Below, one piece after another: positions 1 through 6,116 of a stretch of 64,000 nucleotides of DNA (position 1 is the first letter of the stretch; every line of letters begins with the position of its first letter). Made by a program: the position numbers and the translations under genes. The stretch is from contig NZ_JAPFRD010000010.1 in the NCBI RefSeq assembly GCF_026183695.1, positions 234,072 to 298,071 on the forward strand. The letters are read 5' to 3'. A model generated the notes under the pieces. That model was not told the origin of the DNA. It did not search any database and saw only the letters and a list, made by a program, of their open reading frames with translations. This DNA comes from Alteromonas aquimaris (lineage in GTDB: Bacteria > Pseudomonadota > Gammaproteobacteria > Enterobacterales > Alteromonadaceae).

Positions 1-1
1 T

Positions 2-743
2 GATGTTTCGTTTATTAACGGCAAATCGAAAGAGCAGCAAGAGTTACAAACCCTGGTTCGCCTACGGGAGCTGGCCGTTAAACATAAAGTCGCCATGCAG
101 CAACAAATCAAATCCTTATTGTTAGAGTTTAATATCCGGGTGTCTTCCAGTCAGGGTGGGCTAAGCGGCGTTGTTGAAGGTGTTTTGGAAGATGCTGAAA
201 ACGGCTTTTCAATGGTTTTTAGGCAGGCCCTCAATACAAGCTGGCAACAACTCCAACGGGGTATCGAATCGATAAAACAGTACGATCTGTACTTGGAAAA
301 AGCAGCAAACCAACACAAAACGTGCAAATCGTTACAAGCCCTAGAGGGCGTTGGCCCGTTAAACGCCGTTAAACGCCGTGAATCTCTACATGGCACTGGG
401 CTGTGGAGAGATGGGGCAATTTGAAAAAGGTCGCGATGCGTCTGCGTGTATTGGTTTAACGCCTATTCAGCATTCATCAGGCGGTAAAGTGAAACTAGGC
501 TCGGTGGGCAAGTACGTTAAAAACAATATGCTCCGAAGTTACTTAGTTAGCGGTGCGATGTCGGCGGTTAATCAGGCGATGAGAAGACCAGCAAAAACTA
601 AAAAAGAGTTGTGGATCCAGCAAATGGTTGAACGAAGGGGTAAGCGCTGTACAGCGGTCGCATTAGCGAATAAAACAGTCAGAACGGCATTCGCTATGTT
701 AGCAAATGGAACAGAGTACAAAGCAGAATTATTGACTGCTTAA
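2..743 (+). pseudogene. IS110-family transposase, 5'-truncated by window edge and frameshifted
   Basis: The reading frame is open from base 2 to a stop at 424; the rest of the protein continues in another frame from 378 to 743. The two halves together read as the C-terminal half of an IS110-family transposase: a coiled-coil linker, then the Transposase_20 domain with LEGVGPLNAV, GRDASACIGLTP and QHSSGGK. In this family the QHSSGGK serine is the catalytic nucleophile; here it lies after the frameshift, so the upstream product lacks it. The break is a direct 10-bp duplication (CGTTAAACGC twice, about 356-375). Removing one copy restores GPLNAVNLYMALG in one frame. The N-terminal DEDD domain lies outside the window. 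The element abuts an integron attC, which suggests the IS1111-type subgroup that targets attC sites. Confidence 0.9.
356..375. repeat. 10-bp tandem duplication causing the transposase frameshift
   Basis: The unit CGTTAAACGC occurs twice back to back within the sequence coding for GPLNAV. One copy gives the family-typical reading GPLNAVNLYM; two copies shift the frame and lead to a stop at 424. This is seen directly in the sequence. The simplest inference is a recent slippage or duplication, because both halves are otherwise intact. Confidence 0.9.
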
Positions 744-958
744 TCGAGGTTTTGGTAACAACAAATATGCTCAATAAAAGATGAAAATCAGCTTGTTTAG
801 TCAGTGCTTCGCTCAGAGTTTCGAGCTCGCTATCGAGATTTGACAACAAGTCCGCGTAAATATCATAGAGCCTGGGATAGCTTCCCTATTAGAGCTCGTA
901 CATAAGCACGCATTTATTCTTCAATTGACCATTAATGTTGTTGACAAAGGGGGAGTCC
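744..958 (+). other. Candidate right end of the IS110/IS1111 element (possible guide-RNA region)
   Basis: About 215 bp without an ORF lie between the transposase stop and the residual attC arm. IS1111-group elements carry their structured guide (bridge/seek) RNA downstream of the transposase, whereas IS110-group elements carry it upstream. The length fits the first arrangement. A G-rich motif, GGGGGAGTCCA (949-959), lies at the junction with the attC remnant and may be a subterminal repeat. The left end of the element is outside the window, so the repeat cannot be matched, and no RNA fold was computed. Confidence 0.4.
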
Positions 959-959
959 A

Positions 960-996
960 CATAAGCGAAGCGAGAGCCTTAAGTGGTTTGTTAGGT
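960..996 (-). other. Partial integron attC site (R'' arm), interrupted by the IS element
   Basis: Read on the minus strand, the sequence after the cassette ORF begins ACCTAAC AAACCACTTAAGG. ACCTAAC matches the attC inverse-core consensus RYYYAAC exactly, and the RYYYAACAAACC start is shared with the complete attC at 1387-1476. No matching GTTRRRY core follows; the sequence instead runs into the IS110 right flank at about 959. The stop codon of the adjacent cassette gene (TAA, 991-993) lies inside the R'' box. Confidence 0.7.
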
Positions 997-1371
997 TTCA
1001 TTCCTAGCAACTAACTTTGTTATCCTGAATCCACAATGACCACCGTATTGCAATGTAATTTGGCTTTCTATCGTATCTGTTGAAATTATATCTACAGTAG
1101 CAACCTCTTCTTCAAAGTCGATATTTAGCCCAGCTATCAAAGCAGGACTATCGTCGTCTAGCATCACTAAAAAAGCTGAATCTAACTCCGAGCCATTTAT
1201 TTTTTTTTGTGTTTCAAGCTTGAACGTAAACTCGCCATCCCCCCCAAAATCCTCAACGGTTACTTTAACTAAATGACCGAGTTCTTCGCTAACGTCGCTT
1301 CCAAGGCAAACCGAAGTGCCATGAGCAACCTCTGATAAAAACAAAAAAGCTGTTAAAAGAAAATACCGCAT
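991..1371 (-). CDS. Integron cassette 2: small exported protein of unknown function
   Basis: It encodes 126 aa from the ATG at 1371. An in-frame start at 1404 is less likely because it lies inside the attC stem. The N-terminus MRYFLLTAFLFLSEVAHGTS is a clear signal peptide. The mature part is acidic with a beta-rich pattern and two cysteines (one near the mature N-terminus, one in GGHCGFR near the C-terminus), which could form a disulfide. I recognise no family. The layout is typical of a gene cassette: the core site GTTAGCT ends 16 bases before the start codon, there is a short leader with an AAAGGTCC ribosome site, and the stop codon sits in the next attC. The role is unknown. Confidence 0.75.
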   Translation of the reverse strand: MRYFLLTAFLFLSEVAHGTSVCLGSDVSEELGHLVKVTVEDFGGDGEFTFKLETQKKINGSELDSAFLVMLDDDSPALIAGLNIDFEEEVATVDIISTDTIESQITLQYGGHCGFRITKLVARNET

Positions 1372-1386
1372 TAGAGGACCTTTGAA

Positions 1387-1476
1387 AGCTAACGCCGCGC
1401 ACATGGGCGACCAAATAAGCGCAGCGTTTTGGGCGTCCCAGCGACCAGCGGGAGCGAATGTTGCGGTTTGTTAAGT
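1387..1476 (-). other. Complete integron attC recombination site, 90 bp
   Basis: On the minus strand the site starts with ACTTAAC (R'', matches RYYYAAC) and ends with GTTAGCT (R', one mismatch to GTTRRRY). Just inside, CCGCAACAT pairs with ATGTGCGCGG, leaving unpaired bases on one arm; extrahelical bases on one arm are a hallmark of attC folding. Its length is in the usual range. It separates two short ORFs of the same orientation, as expected for an array of cassettes. Recombination would cut between G and TTAGCT near 1393/1392. Confidence 0.75.
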
Positions 1477-1495
1477 GTGGCTAGCACTTTGCCCA

Positions 1496-1741
1496 TTAGT
1501 AGACACCAGCAGATGCATCAATGACGAATTGAGCTTTGTTTTCAACGCACCATGCCTCAAGCTCCAGCCTTAAATGAGGCCAAAGATTCTGTGCCCAACT
1601 TGGACCTTTCTGTTCCCACGCTGAGTGTGTTGGAAGATAAGCAGTAAGGATTCCCATGGGAAGCTCAAGAATAAATGAACCGCCTGGACCAGTAACGACT
1701 AGCTCTTCTTTCCATCTTGGCTGAAACTTGAAAATGCTCAT
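1496..1741 (-). CDS. Integron cassette 1: 81-aa hypothetical protein
   Basis: A small soluble protein, MSIFKFQPRWKEEL..., ending DASAGVY. It has several tryptophans and no signal peptide or membrane segment. It resembles hypothetical proteins often carried on Vibrio and Alteromonadales integron cassettes, but I can name no domain. The core site GTTAAGT (1752-1758, minus strand) lies 10 bases before the ATG, and the complete attC follows 19 bases after the gene, so the cassette spans roughly 1393-1757. This is the first cassette after the attI region. Confidence 0.75.
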   Translation of the reverse strand: MSIFKFQPRWKEELVVTGPGGSFILELPMGILTAYLPTHSAWEQKGPSWAQNLWPHLRLELEAWCVENKAQFVIDASAGVY

Positions 1742-1751
1742 CGAAAATTAC

Positions 1752-1758
1752 ACTTAAC
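1752..1758 (-). other. Putative attI core site (GTTAAGT)
   Basis: GTTAAGT on the minus strand matches GTTRRRY. It marks the junction between the integrase-side sequence and the first cassette, in the geometry expected for attI: integrase gene upstream and divergent, cassette ORF immediately downstream. No attC precedes it, and the intI stub follows on the other side. Confidence 0.6.
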
Positions 1759-1764
1759 ATCTTA

Positions 1765-2088
1765 TTATGTAGACCTCACAGTAACACGCATAGACTTTCA
1801 CTGCTGGTCTCCACAATTCTTTATTGATATCACTAGCTTACTTTAAAAATTCAGTGTTTTACCATCAGAATTTCTGCGTATTACTGAGACTTCTCAGTAA
1901 GCCCGGCCTCAAAAAAATGTTAATCTTATATTTTTCAATTAGTTATATATATTTAACACTCATTATCTGCACTTAGTGAGACTTCACAGTAATTACATAC
2001 CCAAATCTGAACCCAAAACCATACCTAGTAAAGGCTACAGCGCACTCATGACGATTTTATAATGCGTATTACTGAGAACTCTCAGTAA
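1765..2088. repeat. Four 20-bp palindromic repeats in the attI-intI interval
   Basis: Near-palindromes are at 1765-1784 (TTATGTAGACCTCACAGTAA), 1881-1900 (TTACTGAGACTTCTCAGTAA), 1973-1992 (TTAGTGAGACTTCACAGTAA) and 2069-2088 (TTACTGAGAACTCTCAGTAA). The second and fourth are 9/10 self-complementary and share the 5' flank GCGTA; the third and fourth share a 3' AATTACA flank. Spacings are 116, 92 and 96 bp. The interval is AT-rich and has no long ORF. They could be binding sites for a dimeric regulator or integrase-binding repeats of attI; neither is established here. Confidence 0.7.
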
Positions 2089-2118
2089 TTACACACAAAA
2101 CAAAATTGGATGTATTTC

Positions 2119-2271
2119 ATGGCACAAAGTCCGTTTCTAGAAACTATACGCAAAATAATGAGGACCAAACATTATTCTATTCAGACTGAGAAGACTTATC
2201 TTCTATGGATAAAGCGATTCATTCTTTTCAACCAAAAACGTCATCCGAATGAATCGCCACTAGTTAAGTAG
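2119..2271 (+). pseudogene. intI: Integron integrase (IntI), N-terminal stub only
   Basis: It encodes 50 aa from ATG 2119 to TAG 2269-2271. Residues 4-46 (SPFLETIRKIMRTKHYSI, then YLLWIKRFILF and KRHPNE) match the N-terminal core-binding region of IntI tyrosine recombinases, which are about 320 aa. After KRHPNE the similarity ends, and the catalytic domain with its R-H-R-Y residues is absent from the following sequence. The stub points away from the cassettes, as in intact integrons, so this is the remains of an integron platform. The product cannot be catalytic. Any residual excision or insertion would need an integrase encoded elsewhere. Confidence 0.85.
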
Positions 2272-2420
2272 ACACATCATAACCATACTTTGGGGTGGAA
2301 CTGAAACCTATTTTCTAATGGCTGCTTCACGTACACAAGGGACTGTCAGAATTGATTCAGCTCTTTAGTTGAAAGTGTCAGTTCAAATGATGACTAATTC
2401 AGTTTAAGTCATTATTTATA
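2272..2420. other. Unassigned sequence after the intI stub
   Basis: About 150 bp with no ORF and no recognisable integrase remnant. The junction with intI lies near 2255. It may be what is left of the deletion or insertion that removed the rest of intI, but no element ends can be identified. Confidence 0.4.
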
Positions 2421-2422
2421 TA

Positions 2423-2454
2423 GATAATACGGTGCGGTATTGCACCGTATTATC
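2423..2454 (-). terminator. Perfect 13-bp hairpin downstream of the kelch gene
   Basis: GATAATACGGTGC (2423-2435) and GCACCGTATTATC (2442-2454) are perfectly complementary around a 6-base loop. The hairpin lies 20 bases beyond the stop of the minus-strand kelch gene. The following minus-strand sequence is AT-rich but lacks a clean T run, so it is a plausible rather than textbook terminator. It also marks the border between the integron remnant and core genes. Confidence 0.5.
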
Positions 2455-2474
2455 GACGGATAAATTTGGTGAAT

Positions 2475-3464
2475 TTAAGGGACAAATTTCACCACGGCAG
2501 CTTTTGTTTTTCTGGCCCCCGGCTGTGCCGCTCCGCCTATAATCCAGATTTCGCTATTCCAATAAACAGCTCCAAGTCCATGTGTTGCCATAGGCATACT
2601 ACTGACCACTTTCCATCTATCCCGTTTAACTTCGTACCGTAACACATCAGAGTAAAGGCCCCCGCCATTATCAAAATATTCGCCACCGAATACATAAATA
2701 TACTGGGTGTCTGTTGCACAGGCTATCCCCCCACGCGCTTCTGGCATAGGCGCCAACTTCTTCCAACGTTTGGTTTTATCATTGTAAACTTCATGCACAT
2801 CCACGTTGCCGCCGTTAACCGTCCTGCCCCCTATAACATGCCAATCATCGTTGATCACGACTGAACAAGCGCTATTACGTGAGGTAGGGACTGGAGCTAA
2901 GCGTTTCCAAACGCCGCTTTTTTCGTCAAAAAAGGCGTGCCAATCGGTGTCGATATGGTCACTCCATCGCCCATTATCTTCAGCTTTAAGTGTTCGGCCC
3001 GAGGCAAGATGAATATTTCCGTTCAACACTGCAGAGACCGTTTCAGATAATTTAAGCGGCAAAGGATTGCGTTTTTCCCATTTGCCTGACTGGGTACGCA
3101 ATACCATGACGGTATCAGTATTGGTCCACTGCCCTTTCTCTGACTCGACAAAACCGCCGAATGCCCATATAGCGTCACTTTGTTGTACCAACATGACGTG
3201 GTGGCGTGGCTCAGGCAACGCTGGCAGGGTGGACCAGCTTTTTGATTCGTGTTCTAGCTGGTAAACGTCAGCGGAAACCGAGAGCTTTTCTCTTTCCCCT
3301 TCTGCGAGACCACCTGCAACCACAAGACGATTACCCCACAATGCAGGATATATTTCCTGGAGGGGGCTGGGCATGTTTGGTGCGCTTTCCCATCGGTAGG
3401 GCTCAGCAGATATGGATACTGCGATGTTGAAGAATAATAGAGCGACAGTCCAGTTCTTCACCAT
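2475..3464 (-). CDS. Secreted kelch-repeat protein (NanM-like beta-propeller)
   Basis: It encodes 329 aa with an N-terminal signal peptide (MVKNWTVALLFFNIAVSISA). The rest consists of kelch repeats of about 45-50 residues with recurring GG and W motifs (VVAGGLAEG, WAFGGFVE, WHVIGGRTV, YVFGGEYF, WIIGGAAQ), giving a six-bladed propeller probably in the periplasm. Periplasmic kelch proteins include the sialic-acid mutarotase NanM, but no sialic-acid genes lie nearby, so the substrate is unknown. The gene overlaps the upstream SDR gene by 7 bases and is therefore probably translated with it. The pair sits downstream of kdsB, at the border with the integron remnant. Confidence 0.8.
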   Translation of the reverse strand: MVKNWTVALLFFNIAVSISAEPYRWESAPNMPSPLQEIYPALWGNRLVVAGGLAEGEREKLSVSADVYQLEHESKSWSTLPALPEPRHHVMLVQQSDAIWAFGGFVESEKGQWTNTDTVMVLRTQSGKWEKRNPLPLKLSETVSAVLNGNIHLASGRTLKAEDNGRWSDHIDTDWHAFFDEKSGVWKRLAPVPTSRNSACSVVINDDWHVIGGRTVNGGNVDVHEVYNDKTKRWKKLAPMPEARGGIACATDTQYIYVFGGEYFDNGGGLYSDVLRYEVKRDRWKVVSSMPMATHGLGAVYWNSEIWIIGGAAQPGARKTKAAVVKFVP

Positions 3465-4117
3465 GGCAACTTATCACCATTTGAATGGCGAAACTGGCCG
3501 CTATTGTCAAGACTCAGCTCATCAATGCGGGCGGCGAGTCTTTCTGCAGCAGTTCTAGCGCTAATGTCACCATTGCCGTTGACCATCTCTGTCTGTACAA
3601 AGCCGGGATGAAAAATGCCCACAGCGATATTGTATGGGCGTAAATCATGCGCCAGAGAAACTCCCATCGCGTTTAGAGCCGCTTTAGACATTCGATAACC
3701 ATAATAGCCTCCGGAACCATTGTCTTCCATAGAGCCCATTCGGCTAGTGATCAAACACACTTTACTGCTCTCATTAAGACATGCGCGTAAGGTTTGGGTA
3801 ACAAGCAGAGGACCTAACGCATTAATGCGGAACTGGTAGTCGATGGTATTAGGATCCCAGTCATCTAATGACTCTCTGCCAAGTACGCCCGCATTGTTAA
3901 TTAATATATCGATTTTTAACTCTTTTAATTGCGCCAGTTTGTCGCCTAATAGATCCGGCTGAGCAAGATCGACTCCAGCGATAACAGTACAGCCACTCTG
4001 CCGCAATTCATCGCTACTATTTCTGCAAACACCGAATACTGAATGACCTTGTGCTATATAATATTTGACTAAGGCCAGCCCTATGCCTCTATTTGCACCA
4101 GTAATAACTACATTCAT
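3458..4117 (-). CDS. Short-chain dehydrogenase/reductase
   Basis: It encodes 219 aa of classical SDR architecture: TGANRGIG nucleotide-binding motif at residues 7-14, NNAG in mid-protein, catalytic S in SRMGSM and YRMSK (YxxxK) further on. The short length and the single Rossmann domain resemble C-factor/CsgA-like SDRs. The substrate is not predictable from sequence. It starts 17 bases after kdsB and overlaps the following kelch gene, so it is likely the penultimate gene of the msbA-lpxK-ycaR-kdsB transcription unit or a reader of it. Cytoplasmic. Confidence 0.85.
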   Translation of the reverse strand: MNVVITGANRGIGLALVKYYIAQGHSVFGVCRNSSDELRQSGCTVIAGVDLAQPDLLGDKLAQLKELKIDILINNAGVLGRESLDDWDPNTIDYQFRINALGPLLVTQTLRACLNESSKVCLITSRMGSMEDNGSGGYYGYRMSKAALNAMGVSLAHDLRPYNIAVGIFHPGFVQTEMVNGNGDISARTAAERLAARIDELSLDNSGQFRHSNGDKLPW

Positions 4118-4134
4118 ATTTTCACACTTCCTTT

Positions 4135-4890
4135 TTATGCACTTGTCTGCAATCTCTGTACTAATTTGGATAAATCTTCCGGTGTATCGATACCGGTTGG
4201 AGGAGTTTCCTTAGCGATGTCCACATGAACTACGTCGTTATACCAAAGCGCACGAAGTTGCTCCAGCGATTCCATTTGCTCCAACTTCGTCGGCTGATAA
4301 CTGATGTACTGCTTTATATAACCTGCTGTATAGGCATATAACCCTATGTGACGCAAATAGAGTGTCGTGTCAATTTCACGTGTATCCGCGTAGTCTGTAC
4401 CGCGTACAAACGGAATGATCGCTCTGGAAAAATACAACGCTGTACGATCTTCCGCCAACACCACTTTGACACAATTTGGATTTACTACCTCTTCCGGATC
4501 ATTGATTACACAGGCTAATGTGGCGATAGCGGGTTTGTTTACCGCTAAATTCTCCGCAACTTGCCTGATATTTTGGGCAGGAACAAACGGCTCATCCCCC
4601 TGCACATTGATAATAATTTCAGCATCATCAATGCTAAGTATGGATATCACCTCTGCCAGCCTCTCAGTCCCAGACGTATGTACTACAGAGGTCATGCACA
4701 CTTCACAGGCCTGTTGAGCAACCTGTTTGATTCGCTCATCATCGGTGGCGACAATTACCCGCGAGGCGCCCGCCTCTTTTGCTCTGTCAACGACATGCAA
4801 TATCATGGGTTTACCACCGATATCTGCCAGTGGCTTACCAGGAAAACGCGTTGAACCAAATCGCGCTGGGATAATAACGGTAAATTTCAT
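4135..4890 (-). CDS. kdsB: 3-deoxy-manno-octulosonate cytidylyltransferase (CMP-Kdo synthetase)
   Basis: It encodes 251 aa, the normal length. It activates Kdo with CTP to CMP-Kdo, the donor for the inner core of lipopolysaccharide. The sequence shows the nucleotidyltransferase start PARFGSTRFPGKPL (residues 8-21), NVQGDEP (95-101, metal/nucleotide binding) and the C-terminal PTGIDTPEDL. It follows ycaR by about 10 bases in the lipid A/Kdo cluster msbA-lpxK-ycaR-kdsB. It acts in the cytoplasm. Confidence 0.97.
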   Translation of the reverse strand: MKFTVIIPARFGSTRFPGKPLADIGGKPMILHVVDRAKEAGASRVIVATDDERIKQVAQQACEVCMTSVVHTSGTERLAEVISILSIDDAEIIINVQGDEPFVPAQNIRQVAENLAVNKPAIATLACVINDPEEVVNPNCVKVVLAEDRTALYFSRAIIPFVRGTDYADTREIDTTLYLRHIGLYAYTAGYIKQYISYQPTKLEQMESLEQLRALWYNDVVHVDIAKETPPTGIDTPEDLSKLVQRLQTSA

Positions 4891-4900
4891 TTCGCCGCCT

Positions 4901-5095
4901 TTACCTGATTGATTCTAAATCATCGAGGGACAGTTGTTTTGCCTTCTCTTCAATCAATACCGGTATGCCATCTTGTATAGAAAATTGCAGGCGGTCAAAT
5001 CGACAAACCAACGCTTGGCCGTCAGTTAATAAAATAAGTTTTCCTTTGCATACGGGGCATGCAATTACATCCAAAAGTTTCTTATCAAACGCCAT
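4901..5095 (-). CDS. ycaR: Trm112-like zinc-ribbon protein YcaR (UPF0434)
   Basis: It encodes 64 aa with the pattern LLDVIACPVCKGKL at the N-terminus (Cys13 and Cys16) and a third cysteine at 31, then FSIQDGIPVLI. This is the UPF0434/Trm112-like family, whose members are small helper proteins. Its place between lpxK and kdsB is strongly conserved in gammaproteobacteria. The start overlaps the end of lpxK by 11 bases, indicating translational coupling. Its exact role is not known. Confidence 0.95.
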   Translation of the reverse strand: MAFDKKLLDVIACPVCKGKLILLTDGQALVCRFDRLQFSIQDGIPVLIEEKAKQLSLDDLESIR

Positions 5096-6116
5096 CTTGC
5101 GACCTTAATTGTTTAATCGGTTGGGGTAAGGCTTTTTCAAGTTGTAAGTAAAACGAATCGGGAAGCTGCGCCACAATGGGTAAGTACCAACATTGATCAT
5201 GCCCGATACTTTTTACCTTAACTGCATCTTTTTCCGTCATCAATACGACTCCATTGGGTATGTCAGCTCTTTCAAAGCTATGGTGATCATTAAAGCTGAC
5301 TTTTTTCTGCGCATGGAGATTATGCTGGGCCAGATAGTTAAAAAAACGTTCGGGAGCACCGATACCGGCCAGAGCGGTAAATCGCGCATAATCTTCACGG
5401 AATTTATCAATACTTATAATGTGACTGCTATCCATCACACTCACACAGTTTTGCGCAAGCAAAGACATAGGATACTGCGGCACAGAAACGGAATTAAGTA
5501 TACCTGCTTGCCTCTCCCCGTGATTATTAAGAATAATGGCATCTACGGTGTTTAATCGCCACTGCCCTTCTCGCAAGGGGCCCATGGGTAACAATTTGCC
5601 GTTACCTACACCGCGATTATCCATCACCACCAGCTCGAAATCCCTTTTTAAGGCATAATGCTGAAGGCCGTCATCACATAGAATGACATCACAGTTAAAC
5701 TTATCTTTTAAATATGCCGCCCCTCGCGTACGGGTCGGATCTATCACCACAGGAACGCCAGTTCTGTTTGCGATAAGTTTAGGTTCGTCGCCAACCAAAT
5801 ACGCAGGATCTGTTGCGTTTACGCTATGCGGAAATGAGGTCGCATTTCCCCCATAACCTCGGCTTAGCACCCCTACTCGTATATTTCGTTGCTGGAACCA
5901 ATTGGCAAGCGCAATGACTACAGGTGTTTTACCATTTCCACCCACAGAGATGTTGCCAATTACAATGATAAAAGCATCAGGTTTTGAGGAAGATAAAATC
6001 CCGCTACGATAGCACCACCGGCGAAGGCTTGAAAGTAACCAGAAAAGGATGGCTAAAGGCAGTAAACCCCATACCCACCATGCTCCTTTGTACCACGCCT
6101 GCGACAGCTTGCTCAC
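5085..6116 (-). CDS. lpxK: Tetraacyldisaccharide 4'-kinase
   Basis: It encodes 343 aa. It phosphorylates the 4' position of the tetraacyl-disaccharide 1-phosphate in lipid A synthesis, at the inner face of the inner membrane. An N-terminal membrane anchor (about residues 12-32) is followed by the P-loop GNISVGGNGKTP (54-65) and the CDDGLQHY motif typical of LpxK. The GTG start shares its G with the TAG stop of msbA (sequence TAGTG), so the two are translationally coupled. Confidence 0.97.
   Translation of the reverse strand: MSKLSQAWYKGAWWVWGLLPLAILFWLLSSLRRWCYRSGILSSSKPDAFIIVIGNISVGGNGKTPVVIALANWFQQRNIRVGVLSRGYGGNATSFPHSVNATDPAYLVGDEPKLIANRTGVPVVIDPTRTRGAAYLKDKFNCDVILCDDGLQHYALKRDFELVVMDNRGVGNGKLLPMGPLREGQWRLNTVDAIILNNHGERQAGILNSVSVPQYPMSLLAQNCVSVMDSSHIISIDKFREDYARFTALAGIGAPERFFNYLAQHNLHAQKKVSFNDHHSFERADIPNGVVLMTEKDAVKVKSIGHDQCWYLPIVAQLPDSFYLQLEKALPQPIKQLRSQDGV

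Noticed and set aside
1881..2088. LexA (SOS) boxes upstream of intI
   Set aside because: IntI genes are often SOS-controlled, but the palindromes do not have the CTGT-N8-ACAG spacing; they are reported as a separate repeat class.
2263..2269. Second GTTAAGT core-like heptamer at the intI break point
   Set aside because: Matches GTTRRRY but has no partner box or cassette next to it; short enough to occur by chance.
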